DNA of 64,000 bases from Sipunculus nudus (Eukaryota > Annelida > Sipuncula > Golfingiida > Sipunculidae). The stretch lies in NCBI GenBank assembly GCA_026874595.1, contig CM049309.1, forward strand, positions 53,790,079 through 53,854,078, read 5' to 3'. The notes below the pieces were generated by a model. It did no database searches and had not been told where the DNA came from. It worked only from the letters and a program-made list of their open reading frames with translations. The position numbers were made by a program, and so were the translations under genes. Positions 34,186 through 46,769 of this stretch are shown in pieces (position 1 is the stretch's first letter; each line of letters opens with the position of its first letter).

Positions 34186-34515
34186 TATGCGCGCTGTCTG
34201 AAAGCAGCAGCTTGTGAGCATCGGCTGAAAATCTGCTATCTAATCCACACTGGTACATCTTGAAGCAGCAGATAAACAGCAGAAGTTGCATGTGTATCTG
34301 CTTCGAGGTACTTTCAGGACAGCCGTTTCCAGTATATCTGCTGTAAATATACTGATAGTTGTAATTGAGCATATGCTGTAAAACTGCTGATTCTCGAAGC
34401 AGAGATAGAGCTGAATCGAAAAGCAGGTATAGTAAGATCTGTTAGTTTGCTGCTTCATTTGTCAGCATAATATGAGTATAATCACAACAGCTGCTACAAA
34501 AACAGCATATGCTGA
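34186..34515. repeat. AGCAG/CTGCT-word cluster
   Basis: About a dozen AGCAG or CTGCT words in 330 bases in both orientations, such as GAAGCAGCAGATAAACAGCA, TATCTGCTTCG, TATCTGCTGTAAA, GCTGTAAAACTGCTGATT and TTTGCTGCTTC. The mixed orientations allow many hairpins. There is no simple period. Confidence 0.5.
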
Positions 34516-35505
34516 ACTTTGTGACTTGAACTGAAAGGAATTATCCTCAAATGGCTAAACTTCTTATTTGGTCAATCTAAATTTTTTTCCGCTCTTGAAG
34601 ACCGAAGGAAGTCCACCCAAAAATTAATTGACCGAAATATACTGATATAGGATTACACTCGTCAACCCTCATAAACCTTCCCTCCATCAGGAGTAGACTT
34701 AATTATAGTTCATATACCATATTAGCTGCTCTAAGTTGTCGGGAAATACAATAATTTCCGCCTGTTATCCCAAATTAAAACCTGCATTGTCACTTATAGG
34801 GAGTTTGTCTTACACTGTTTGAACTGTCTTTTCGTTAACACTTTTAATTATATTCAACTGATATTTAATTAGCTTTGCCGATGTATATACAGAATATGCC
34901 AGCAGAGTTGTCTGCCTTACCATGGTAACTATTTACAACAACCATCGAGACTTTTTCCATCTCTATCATGATAAATATTCATTTTTTCCTGTTACCTTCA
35001 TATATTAACATTTTATCGTCAAAAATAACAATATAGTACTGACAAAAATAATAACGTCAATCTGGGAAACGTCCCTGTCGGACATTCCCCCGGACCCCTT
35101 GGAGTCCGCTGGCAGCTCTCAATTTCCGTTTTCTATGTCTGTCTCATATTAATATTCTTCCGGCGACTCAAAACCCTTTGTGATAACTAACCCAAGATAA
35201 CACTTCTAACACGTAACAGACGCAAGTGTACATAATTTACGGCGGAGAGTTTCGCGTCTTCTCTCGGGCTTCAGCCAAACGGTAAACTCCGCTTCTGGAC
35301 TCATGATGGTTAAAATCGTGGTGTGAGGTATACCCACACACTATCCGAGGGGCGGACACAGGATCATAGAAAAGGGGGGCTCAATACCGAAGCACAGGTA
35401 AACAGGTGCGCGGTGAGTGCTAGACTACATTATAATTGCATGCAGAGGTATAGGGGACAAAACGGCAACAGACGGCGCTGCTTTTCGGTATATTAAGCGC
35501 ATATT
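34516..35505. other. noncoding stretch, balanced composition in parts
   Basis: 34720-35000 and 35060-35340 look like unique sequence, with homeodomain-type TTAATTAGC near 34867. No exon or repeat supported. Confidence 0.4.
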
Positions 35506-35973
35506 AGGCACAAAAAAGTTGGGTTCTCACTTTTTTTCATAAATCATAGAGGGAGGGCGAATTTTTTTTTATCAATTTTCAATAAAAATTTCATATGAAA
35601 CGGGGACAACTGTCAATTCTAGGAGAGTCCTAAGCGTGCAGTGGTCACTGAAACCAACATTTCCTTTTGAATACACTATACCAATATTCATGGCACCATT
35701 TTTGTGGCCCATTTTCGCTTTAAGGAAAAGTCGGTTATATAAAGAAGCATTCGGGCGGCAAGGCCGGTTATGTTTTAGCGTTAACAGCGGAAACAAACAT
35801 GTACGCGTTCATATACGCATTTTAGTAAAAAACCGCACATTATTGCCCGAAAACACAAGCGTCCAAAAGGCTGAAGCACAAAACGGTAAATTTTTATTTT
35901 AAATCGAAATAAATTGATGCCGGGGGATAAAATTGACGCGGGAGGTGCCTGAGAACCAAACCTTTTTTTGGCC
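35506..35973 (-). mobile_element. REP-D copy with enlarged interior
   Basis: The left end GGCACAAAAAAGTTGGGTTC then TCAC is diverged. The right end GTGCCTGAGAACCAAACC then TTTTTTTGGCC is well kept. Length about 468 bases against 307 in the complete copy. An 88-codon plus-strand frame in the middle has no recognised domain. Confidence 0.65.
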
Positions 35974-36006
35974 TTCTACTATACTTCTCTTAATTTTGTC
36001 GGTCGA

Positions 36007-36052
36007 AAAGGGGGGGGGGGGGTGCACCTCTTGTGCCTCCCCCCCCCCCCTC
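36007..36052. repeat. paired G run and C run
   Basis: A run of about 13 G at 36010 is followed 15 bases later by a run of about 12 C at 36040, giving a hairpin-capable pair. It abuts ATTAAATCCGCCC, an ending seen near other C-run repeats. Confidence 0.7.
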
Positions 36053-36059
36053 ATTAAAT

Positions 36060-36306
36060 CCGCCCTGTTTTCTATTGGTCGGCGATTGTCAATAGTTTGT
36101 ATTATCTATCATTTTGTATTTGTTTTATATTTTCAGTATTTCATTTTCATTTATATTGTTACTTTTTCATATAGATGTATCATTGTCATAATTGATCATA
36201 TATTTTGCATTTTATACCTGGCACAGGGTCCTGCTGACAATATAAGTATTCTTCTGGTGCAGACTGCCCTGCAGAATGTTGTAATAAATAAATAAATAAA
36301 TAAATA
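36060..36306 (+). mobile_element. possible retroelement 3' end with (AATA)n tail
   Basis: T-rich sequence, then GCACAGGGTCCTGCTGACAA, GTGCAGACTGCCCTGCAGAA, and a tail of about five AATA units (36282-36306). Unique body plus short A-rich tandem tail is typical of 5'-truncated non-LTR retroelements. No coding remnant remains to assign a clade. Confidence 0.4.
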
Positions 36307-36872
36307 GACAGGCACTGTGGCATTTTTGTCTCCTTCTGAAATTGCATAATATATCCCAACATCTTAGATTCATGGTCTGTCATAGGTAAGCGTAATATCT
36401 AACCGAAACGACAAGATACATGTAGTTATTCTCTGCATAAAGTCCAGAAAACGCCAGGAAACGCACGTCCACTTTCTGTAAAGGCTATCCGATGATTATT
36501 GTGCCATTCAAATATTTTACACTTAGGAAGATAGTCGTGTACAGTCAATTTCCCCTTTACTTCCACTGTCTGGTCTAAGTCCTTTGTAAGCTACACCCGC
36601 ATATCCATGATTTAGGGGCGTTACCATGTTTTGTATAATTTCTAGTCCTTTATGTATATATTTTAGAAATTAGACATATTATATACCTCCTGCTAAACGT
36701 AAATGCAAATATTTTAAAGGAGATTTATTTTTGGTTTGTGATTAGTTTATCTAAACATAAGCAGTTTTTGTTTTTCTACAATTTAATTGAATTCTTTTTA
36801 AACTGCCTTGTTCATGGCTAATGACACTATTTCATGAATTACTGCCAGGTAACAAGAAGTTAACCCTAATTA
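36307..36872. other. noncoding stretch
   Basis: Nothing recognised. Confidence 0.5.
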
Positions 36873-37554
36873 TCAGCTCAGCTGACTGAAAGTCATCTGA
36901 GCTATAGCGATCACCCTTTGTCCGTCATCCGTCCGGTCGTTCCCTGTGCCGTCCGTTGACGGGACACATATTGTAACTGTTAGACCTTGAAACATCATAC
37001 TATACCTCTATGGAGGTCCTAAGTAAATGTCCTTGGAAACCTGAAATTAGGCCATGGTGACCTATATTCTATGACCTATAAGAAAAAGGTGTCATATGAG
37101 CTCCCTGAATGTTAGATGGCCACGAAATGCACCTGTTTAGAATCTTCGAACGCAGCATCCTGGGAGGTCTTAAACAAATCTTCTTTGAAACCTGAAATTA
37201 GGTCATGGCAATCTATATTCTGCGACCTATAGGAAAAGATGTTTTATGAGCACCCTGAGTGTCAGATTGGCACAAATCGTAACTGTGAGGCCTAGAAACA
37301 TCCAGGGGGTCTTAGACAGATGTCCTCGGAAACCTGGATGATGTCAGGATGACCAATATTCTGCGAGCTACGGACCAAAGACATGATTTTGAGCACCTAG
37401 ACAGACAGGGTACAAATTGTATCTATTTTCTTTGGAACCTTTTATTGTAAATTCCAGGAGGGTCCTTGGCAAGTCTCTTTTGAATTCTGAAATTAGGTCA
37501 CGTAATTAATATAATACAGTCACATTCAGTTTAGCGTCATGGCCCATGGGCCAC
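36873..37554 (+). mobile_element. REP-A copy 3 (short)
   Basis: Starts CAGCTCAGCTGACTGAAAGT and GAGCTATAGCGATCACCCTT with a GTCCG head. The body has three to four shortened, diverged monomers (CCTTGGAAACCTGAAATTAG near 37030; TCTTTGAAACCTGAAATTAG near 37190; CCTCGGAAACCTGG near 37330). It ends TCAGTTTAGCGTCATGGCCC then ATGGGCCA, with a palindrome that differs from copies 1 and 2 by a paired change. Confidence 0.75.
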
Positions 37555-39074
37555 TTCGTTTGTGTAACCGTCCACTTCATGTATTCAAAAGCAAATGTCG
37601 GGAACAATGATGTTTCGCCCTGTACACCTTATAAGGAACTAAGAGTTTGAGAGGATTAAAGCTATTTCAGAGGAACAATCCGTTATATCCTTGAGGTAAT
37701 CTTGGCATTAATTCTTTTTTATCTTTCTTTTTCTTTTTTTTTTCTTTGCTTCTCTTTCTGTCTGTGTTTGAGCTAGGTCTCAAATATAGCTGATTTTCAT
37801 AAGTTGACCCTGTGGGCACATTATTAGGAAACTGTTTAGGACATGATATTTTTTTTACCTTGAACTAATTTCCAAAGTCGTACACTCAATTCCCGATTCC
37901 ATTATCGCTCAGTTGCAGGCGGCCCAGGAAATTTTCAGTGATCGCTCGGTGATTGCAAACATCTAGTTGCTTCATAGTCCAGGTTAAGGGGATGCCAGGA
38001 AGTGAAACAATGAGCTCCAGAATTGGTGCCGAATAATTTAAATCCTCAGTGGCTCATCCACATGAAAATGATGCGAGGCCATACATTTTATCTGTTTTAA
38101 CTGAATCATATATATAAAATGTTTTTACATACAGCAAAATTGGCAGGAGCCCGTCTGCATGCGGGTGACTTATAATATTGTCTCATCTACGTACCTTGAA
38201 AAATATTTTAGTAATGTGATAAAATCAACATATGAGTAAACAGTATTTTTTCAACAACTCAACCACATTCGTGAAGGCCAAGGTCACTGATCATTTGCTC
38301 AAACAACTACACCTGAAGGTTCCTGATCGGTTGAATAGTGTCATAAATATTCTAAATAATGTAATTGTCAAAGTGGGGCTAACAACCAGTGACAGAAATC
38401 CGTCACCCACAAGATTTAGAAGAGCCGATAGGTCGCAAAATATAAATCATGTTTTTTTTATATGAAGTTTTACATATTAGGCCTTTGGTCCCTCATCAGC
38501 ATTATGGGTCAAATTGTGTGATATTTTAGCTTAAGAAAATACACGCCAAATATCAAAGGGCACCTTCTGGTGCAACAGACTTTAGTTATACACTTCCTGT
38601 CGAGCAACGGAACTCTTTTAATATTTAAATGTTTAAGTACACCTATGTCCATCAAGGAATATATGCAGGATCATATCTATACTTAGGTCATGTCACATCA
38701 TGGGATCTGAGCAAAAAAAATAAATAAACTCCTCTTTGTTAAGCCTTTAAGCAAACTATGACTTAGTGATGGAGCGATCAGCCAGTAAATCTGCTCATAA
38801 TGGATTATTCGCGTTCTTTTACGGCGTATTGTCAGGACATATCTTTTTAAACAAATATTTGATTGATATACTTGAAGCTATTGTTTTATATTTCAGTTTT
38901 ACCATTTTCAGTTCACTCTGTGAACTTGTGCGATGAAGCGGCCTCTGACGTCTGTCATTCTTCGACCGTTTTTCTTATAGCTTAATTCAGAATGTGCTGC
39001 AGCTGCCATATGGAAACTGTGAACCATCATTGCATGTGTACTAAGTATGCAAAAATAAACTTATGCGCTTTTTT

Positions 39075-39077
<3 letters not shown>
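37555..39077. other. noncoding stretch
   Basis: No gene in 1.5 kb. A 77-codon frame at 38232-38465 (+) has no domain or splice support. Confidence 0.45.

Positions 39078-39141
<64 letters not shown>
39078..39141. repeat. (TA)n microsatellite
   Basis: About 64 bases of TA, followed by GACGTCTAAAAGACGC and a GC-rich patch ending GGATACGCCACTG, a common repeat-like phrase. Confidence 0.93.
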
Positions 39142-39143
<2 letters not shown>

Positions 39144-39629
39144 CGTCTAAAAGACGCAGAGCAGCCCCCTTCCCCACTTTAAAGCTGCGCCCCCTCTATT
39201 TTAAAATCCTGGATACGCCACTGTGGGTCGCGGGATTGCTTTGTGAGTTTTAGCCACAGATTGCGCCACCTGTGCTGACCTACTTTATAGGAGATGACCA
39301 CTATTTTTAAGCATTAGCTGTCTTGTCATGGCAAGTAATTCTGTATGGCAAGAAAAACTGGGTGAGTGAGAACTAAGTTAACTCATTTTCAAAATGCTGT
39401 CTTAATTCATGGAATTTTGTTATCACATGCATTGCATCAGTGCTGCTATAGTGTCATCAGAAATGGCTGCAATCTTTAATTATTTTACCAGTAAGCAGAT
39501 TTCAAATGAAGATAGCACCATCTCTGTTGGAGTATTGCTCAGTTGTCAGGGGACAACCTTTTTATAGACACACACACATATAACTTTATTGTCTGTGACA
39601 AATTTTAAATGAACATGTATAACAATTAA
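39142..39629. other. noncoding stretch
   Basis: Repeat-like debris at 39142-39230, otherwise nothing recognised. Confidence 0.4.
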
Positions 39630-39865
39630 GTACAAGGTTTTAGAAAATAAGATAAAATACGATAAAATGTTTCATCGTAAACTCATTAATAGAACCAAAG
39701 TCTATAATTCTAATTATTAATATATTTCATTAACATTCTATAAATATTATTCTCTGAATAAGGTGGGGGGGGGGGGGATTGATTACATTGACCATTTGCT
39801 AAAAAGTGTGTGGGGGGGGGGGGGATTTATCCCCATTCCCATCCCCATATTGACGCTCCTGGCGG
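39630..39865 (-). mobile_element. REP-E copy 1, minus strand
   Basis: Its complement reads GAGCGTCAATATGGGG, two C runs separated by ACACACTTTTTAGCAAATGG and TCAATGTAATCAAT, then TCAGAGAATAATATT, TAGACTTTGG and TATTTTCTAAAACCTTGTA. The same order is found on the plus strand at 63240-63515. The runs appear here as G (about 39765-39777 and 39811-39824). No coding. Confidence 0.7.
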
Positions 39866-40545
39866 TCTTTGATGCAAAAATGGCCCTGGAAATCTGAGTG
39901 AAACTGGTCCAAATTTAATACCATTGGCCCACCAGTATCAATATTTTGTTTTTACCATCCGCTCACAGGCATCAAGATTTCGTTTTCACCATCTTATAGT
40001 ATCCGAACTCGCCCGTTGATTTTTTTTTGTCGGACGGGTCGTTACACAATCCGACAAAATTTAATCTGATGACAGGTCAGTAACGTACCGCAACCGCATA
40101 AAAAGAATCGGTCCTTCATTATATAATATGTTTAACTTGATCCGCAACCGCTACCATGTAAAATGAATCGTATAGCTTCATGCTTCTAATTCGACGAGCC
40201 TATCACGCCTCTCCTATTTCCTTGGTGAAAATACAGCTTGCTATGCGTTTGACTTACTAACACCTGATTCACCTTTAATAAAGAACGCATTGGTTAATGT
40301 AGTGCATTCCTGTCTGCTGTATTCAAGGAACCTACACAAAACAGTTTACTTAATTATTAAAACCATGGTTATATATGGCGTTATGAAAGAAGTTGTACGA
40401 GCAGTTGTGTTAGTAAGTCGTAACTAATTCCTTGTTTGTTCATGGAACAGACATTAAGTTGCCCGTGTCACTTCTACACCTGTATAGCAAGGCTGTTGAC
40501 TTATAATAAATAAATTAATAAAGGTGTATATATATATAAACATTC

Positions 40546-40590
<45 letters not shown>

Positions 40591-41108
40591 AACGTAATCT
40601 TAATGAAGTCATAATTCATATTTCTTTTATAATTCATCCGTTCTTAAAGCCACCAAATTAGTCGAATTGCTTGTCCCTTGTATTGACGCTCAAATCCCAG
40701 TCCCACCACCTTTGAATTTTTACCATGAAGAGTTATGAACCTTCGTTCAGCGATATCATGCTTGTTCCTGGACAAATTATCCAATAAGCTCAGCATTGTA
40801 CATGCACAGTGAACCGGTACATTTAAAAGATGAGGGACAGTGTCAGCATGCATGGCTTTCATTCACAATTCTAAGGATTATTGAATATTTTATGAAATTA
40901 TGATATTATTGTTGGATATTATATGAAAAGGAATCACGCATAAGTCAATGAAATTGTTGGAAACAAGCTTGTCGGGAATATGTATACGGATATAGATTTA
41001 AATATATATATTTGATCTCACCACTTATATTTGTTCTCACCGAAGAGCCTAGAGTAGAAAGTGGATAATTGCATGTCTTGTGTTTATTTATACTTCATGA
41101 TCCCATCG

Positions 41109-41141
<33 letters not shown>

Positions 41142-41754
41142 TTGTGCACTAAAAGATGAACGGTGATAATAGGAACAATGTCCAACATGAAATATTTGAG
41201 CGGCGAAATAATGGGATGTTTAATTAACTATATTCCTGGTAAAACACAGCGGCAGACTCCGTGAGACAGGTGGTTTATTTCCAGTTTTGCCATATATCAA
41301 ACTCCCAATTGCAGCATCCACAATCGGGGCCAGTTCTGATAATTGAAAGCTGAGGTTTTTATGAGAACAGATGCTGAGTCGCTCGTCCTTATCTTTTATC
41401 GGACATTACAACGGACCGCATGACAACATCCAGCCTGTGCTTTCTGTTTAAGCAAGGCGGTATCTTAATAAAACCCAGATGTGTTCATTTCTCCACCAGT
41501 TTTTCATAGAAGCTCCTTAATGTGCAATGTCCAAATGCTTGATGGAGGTTTGTCAGTTTGCTCCTACAATTAAAAATGTATGGTTACGTCTTTGTTTGTA
41601 CAAATTTTCCACTTAAAGAGCCTGCAGGGCATGCTTGAGTATTTACAGCTGGTCGCGTTTTCGTCGTTGATGTATATTTGAGTGGTTTGTTTATATACCG
41701 TGGCACGGTCAGGTAGATTGTTTCGGAGGTCTGTTAGTGACCTTTACACTGGGG
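39866..41754. other. noncoding stretch with TA/TG tracts
   Basis: TA arrays at 40525-40540, 40553-40588 and 41110-41125, the last followed by a (TG)n run to about 41140. 41230-41480 looks like unique sequence. No gene supported. Confidence 0.4.
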
Positions 41755-41919
41755 TCGTTTATCTGAAGTTGAGGGAGGAATGTCCCCTCTACAGACATAC
41801 AAGACAATGGAAGTGGAAATCTGAGCAGCTGCTGACTGACTGAGTGTATTGTAGCACCTGCTGCCAGACCAGACAGGATCTTCCTTGCGTCAGAGAGGAC
41901 TTGACCCACTCGAAGCCGC
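41755..41919 (-). other. possible internal exon, minus strand
   Basis: On the minus strand a pyrimidine-rich CTTGTTCTGTTAGCAGATAG could be an acceptor. The following frame reads VLSDARKILSGLAAG then TIHSVSQQLL and can end in phase 0 at a donor-like AGT|GTAAAG. A second open frame covers 41789-42136. The two could be one coding region with a shift, or chance. I recognise no family. Confidence 0.2.
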
Positions 41920-42380
41920 CGCTATCTGCTAACAGAACAAGTGATGCTACGATACCGTGACACGTATTTATCTCGTAAGTATCACCTGACCACTCCATGT
42001 ACAAGGCTGACCACTCGGACATCGCGTTTCTGGTCAGTGTAGCCTTCCATCCCCCCCGAGGCCGGTGTAAAACTGCTGACGATGTTCTTTCTGCCTTTAT
42101 ACTTGTTAATGTTTGCGATACTGACGCGTGTACCAAGATCGCTCCGACGGATTATTTGATTATAATATTAATAAGGTCAGTATCATGCTTATGAAATCGC
42201 TCCATATCATTCGCTGTTTGGGAACAGAGGGTCGTTAACGTTCAGGCATCTTCCCGGTCCAATTAATGAAATGAATAATTGATTCCGGGAGTTTAAGCAA
42301 GAGGAAGACTTGATAAATAACAAATATCAATTTGCGAGAAGAAAATAATACAATGCGCTATTATTAATGGGTAGAAGGTG
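41920..42380. other. noncoding or ambiguous stretch
   Basis: Balanced composition to about 42170 with overlapping open frames on both strands, none convincing. AT-rich afterwards. Confidence 0.35.
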
Positions 42381-42565
42381 GGGCATGGAAAGTCGAGTGG
42401 TAACCCGCTCCTCTGGCGACCCGGGTTCCAATCCCGGCCTGGCCATGAGAGTGGGTTGTAGTTGCCCGTCCGAGTTCGGTGGTTTTCTCCGGGTACTCAT
42501 GCTTCCCCTAGCTTTTAAGACTACCGAATGCCATCATCTGAGCCAAGGAGAGTGCATAGGAATAG
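42381..42565 (+). mobile_element. SINE-B copy 2 (tRNA-derived)
   Basis: A-box-like AGTCGAGTGGTAACC (42391-42405) and B-box-like GGGTTCCAATCCC (42423-42435) are followed by CATGAGAGTGGG, GTTGCCCGTCC and GGTTTTCTCCGGGTACTC, then GCCATCATCTGAGCC. Same family as 32712-32888 but a better-kept head. The body phrase is a common feature of invertebrate tRNA-derived SINEs. Confidence 0.7.
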
Positions 42566-43736
42566 TTATAGCGACTGTTCATACTACTCATAGAAATAAG
42601 TGTAATTTTTAACTCCGAATATCTCTGTGCATTAACTTCCCGGAAAAGGCCATCATGAGAGATTTTTATTTTCCTTATTAATCACTGCATGCATACCGAG
42701 AATATTACATATTCAGTATTAATTTTTTAACATTGAGATGTAATCTCCTTGTGGTAAGAAGTGGTTCCACATTGTGTATTTACGCTTTGCCATAATGCGA
42801 CATAATTACATTGTTGACATGAAACGGGATTGTTTGTCTAACTCTTGTTCTATGTTGCCATAACGTGTGGCATACAAAGACTGTACTGCTTTATATCAGG
42901 TGTCTTCTGTTTAATTCAACCACAGAGGACGGATGCCTTTTCTGTATATCCTATATCACCATAGCAACTATACAACACACTTGCAGCTGGTGCTCTGGCC
43001 TAATTTGCCGCTGTACTAATAGATATGCATTGTTATACATACCCAAATGTACAAATTGGATAATGACGTGTATATTGTATAACCAACAAATCTGTTTGTT
43101 CTCATATTTGTTTTCTCAAAATGTTTATACTTTAAATAGAGGGAACTTTTATCATTTTGTAACAGTGTGCGTTAAACATTCGTAATATTTATATTTGTTT
43201 CTTCTGAAATGTCTCTCAAATGGTGATATCAAATTCTTACACAAATTGTTCCCATTGCGCAGAATCGAACTCTCAGGAGTACGACTCCTCTAGTTTAGAA
43301 TTGTGGGTAAAGAAACCAGTCCTTTCTACAATAGACATGGACTTCTAAGAACTCCTGCGGCTTAGGTATTAATGTAGTGAAGAGGGTAATGTATTCCGTT
43401 GAAATGATGGATAGGAAATGTTTAATGGTAAATTATATGAACATGGATGTATTTGTGGCAAGGACTTCATGGAATAAGAATATCCTATAAGCTTGTGCAG
43501 TGTTAACAGAACGTGTTTCCTTGAACTGTGACAAATTTTTATTTTGGAGTTTAACAGTTGAGATAAGAAGTCCCGGCCGTCCCACAGTTCCTAACTGAAA
43601 GGGGATAGTTTTGAGTAGAAACGACCTCTGGCAGAAGGGTGCATATTCATATTTAAATAGATTTCGCTGTTTTAGCAGAAACGAAATGTGCAAGTAATGT
43701 TTTGCTAGGTTCCTTCATCAATCAGTGACAACATAA
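42566..43736. other. noncoding stretch
   Basis: A 106-codon plus-strand frame (42865-43185) has no recognised domain and is judged chance. Nothing else seen. Confidence 0.45.
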
Positions 43737-43823
43737 TAATGATTATTATTATAATTATTATTGTTATTATTATTATTATTAGAATATAATTATTATTATT
43801 ATTATTATTAGTAGTAGTAGTAG
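43737..43823. repeat. (TTA)n/(TAG)n trinucleotide microsatellite
   Basis: Interrupted TTA units followed by four TAG units. The isoleucine/asparagine-rich frames across it are artefacts. Confidence 0.9.
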
Positions 43824-46658
43824 GCAAGTAATATAAGTATTTGTATTTCAATATATTTATACAAGGTAACAACAAGGTCATTCTGTTCTTCCACTGAGCC
43901 CTGTGAAAATCATACATATAAAATACATTAACATTAAAATACATATGATCATATACATAAATATGTTACCTGTATAAAGATGATAGAATTACGCATACTG
44001 TGAACATGTTACAAGTATTATTACGTTCACTGTGAATCTTGTGAGAATGAAGAAATGGATGTTTTTAAATTATTATGCAAGTACTTAGGTTCCAATAAAC
44101 CATAACAAAAATCGAAGATAAAATCTAAAATACTAAAAGTCATGAAGTTAAGAGGTGAACAGGAAGGATTTGGCGCTATGCTTAAAAGTAGCTAAGGACT
44201 TTTCTGATCTGAGCTCATATGGCAACGTATTCCATTACAATGGACCAGCATAAATAAAACTTGATCTATAATATTCCGTCCTCGTGTTAGTAAACATAAC
44301 AACAAAGTATGCAACTGGGAACCCTTAAGCAGAGCTTCTAACACCCACGTCAGTTTTTTTTTACAGGCACGGATCTTGTAGCAAGTGATTTAAAGTTGTA
44401 TAATACTGCATTGATTTAACATAAGTCTTGTTTCTGTAGTCGGCACAGAATGAATTGTTATTACGATTGAATAATAAAACCATGAACTCAGACAAAAAGG
44501 AGACATTCACAATGTGAAATAAGATTGATATAGGAGCATGAATACACGGCAGAAGCACAAAAGGTGAAAACCGCAATAATGTTGAAAATTTTAACACCGT
44601 TGGTCACACCAAAAATAAATAGTTTCAGGGCATCGCCGCTTAGATATTTCGAGGTTTTATAGTGCATGGCACAAACTGCCCGGCAACATTGATTAAAGTT
44701 GCTTTTCATGTGTCTGAGGGGTGTTTTTGAAAACGGATTAAATGTTGTATTGTTGTTCATATGCAACATTTCAGGAATAATAGCACACATTTGTATCTTA
44801 CAGATGTTGAAGAAAATATCCATACAAGAGGTATATTTTCAAGTACAAAACTGAACATATCGCCAGCTAGTTTCAAGTTTATTCCGTTGTTTTAATGGTA
44901 GGTATGAAATAGCACTTCATGATTTAAATGACACACATTTGATCATGATATATAGTTATCTATTCATCAATAAGAGAGAGAGGACAATGGTTGTATTCGT
45001 AATCATGATTACCCAAGCATTGTAACATGTCATAATTAATTATTTATATTCTATAGTGCCGTCACTGCCTCACGGTTCGGTGACACGTTCAGCAAACGAT
45101 TTGACAGGGAATCATCCGTGTTTAATCTTTATGAAGGGCATAACTGGGGTGTGTTTAGAGGGGTCCCAGCATGCCCCAACTAAAATTTATTCAGTAACCT
45201 AAGTGTTGATAATGTAGTCCTCAAGATCAGGGTAACAAACAGCATTGTGATATAAACATTATTTTCATTATGGTTGCAGTAAACCATGGTCATTTGGCCA
45301 TTTATGTATAATTATTATTTTAATTCTCTGATTTAAACAGCAAGAAAGAAAGAAGACACTGAAGAATTATCGTTGTATTTCATTTATTTACTTTCTTTTT
45401 TTTAATTACGTTTTCTGGTTTATATATAATTAGTTGGCCTACAGATATATGAAAATTATGAATTCCGGGTCCATACATTTGCTTAAAAACTCAATGCAAT
45501 TTTAAATTGTGAGCCCCCCCCCCCCCCCCCACACACAAACACTCAATTGCTGTTATCTTTCGCACGTCTGTGCAAAAAGGAACTTAAAGGCTGGGTAAGA
45601 GAGAAAAAAAATGACAAACTGTGCAGGTCACATTCACAGAACCTAACTCTGTTGGATTTCTTTCGGGAGCTCCTTTAAATGGCCCTGAATGTTGACAAGA
45701 AAGTTTTATCAAAGGAATAAGACTGATGGAGTGAGACTTTTTCTGGTAATATAAATTTATCTGCGCGATTAATGTAACTTATATGTGCAATATTTCCAGA
45801 TAAAGTAAGTGCAGCCGATTTGATAAAACCTATATCGAGCATGAACTAACGCCAGAATAAAGCGTTGTTGTATATTTTAGAGGAAGCCGAGTTAAATCAC
45901 TCTCAAGATGTTTGAATAATCTTTCTACATAAAACTTTGTAATGAAATCTTTGGGAATCTCACTCTAGTCTGGGTGAGTTGCCGTCAGGCTGATGGGAGT
46001 GATGGTTTGCGTGTTTGAAAGCATTTAAAGGCAACTACGGCTTAGCGACGGCAGCTCACAGTTGTTTTATGATTGATTCCCGGTCCAGATCACCAAACAT
46101 GTAGCGGAGATCATCACCACAGGCACGAAATGAAACATCGTCCTCAGCTGTTAAACACGTACTGTCGAATGATGAAAACCATACATGCCCCAAAACGACC
46201 ATTAAATTCCCGGCGCTGTGTATTGAAGGAAATGTCTGATGTTCACTTGATGGGTGTGTTATACATTCCTGAAGTATGGAGCTATTACAGTCTGGTTTCC
46301 ATGTAAATTATTAATTTCCGCAATTTTGCGGGAGGAATTAGCATTGTTATGTGAATTTTATTCTGCTGTTACTTGTACAGGTTTTTTTTTCATTCTATAC
46401 AGGACATATATTACTGTAGAGCTTATAGTGAAGTCGGAGGGCACGGCTGTTAATTTATTGCATTAGTCATGTATTCAATATTCTATTGTTTGTTCCACCA
46501 GTAGGTGCCCATTGGCGGTTATTCTCTTAAACTTAAATACTTTCACACAATTTGACAAGAAATCTGATGAGAAAGCACAGGCCTAATATCAGATGAAAAC
46601 CTCATAACAAAAACTAACTTACAATTATATTTTGCAACCTTCTGTTTCTTCTTAATTT
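43824..46658. other. long noncoding stretch
   Basis: No gene in about 2.8 kb. A C run of about 17 near 45515 leads into ACACACAAACACTC, reminiscent of REP-E but without its other parts. Open frames at 44488-44823 (-) and 46073-46306 (+) have no support. Confidence 0.4.
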
Positions 46659-46705
46659 TTGGTCTAGTGACTCGGTTGACTGGTACTCGGTAGACTGGTT
46701 CCAAC

Positions 46706-46765
<60 letters not shown>
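46659..46765 (+). repeat. possible tRNA-like remnant plus (TA)n
   Basis: TAGTGACTCGGTTGACTGGT and GGTTCCAACTCC loosely recall A and B boxes and run directly into about 56 bases of TA (46710-46765), as SINE-C does. The TA array is certain; the SINE reading is tentative. Confidence 0.5.

Positions 46766-46769
<4 letters not shown>

Noticed and set aside
42391-42440. Functional tRNA gene at the SINE-B head
   Set aside because: Only the box-like regions resemble tRNA; no closing acceptor stem, and a SINE body follows.
43705-43944. Asn/Ile-rich minus-strand protein
   Set aside because: Translation of the TTA microsatellite.
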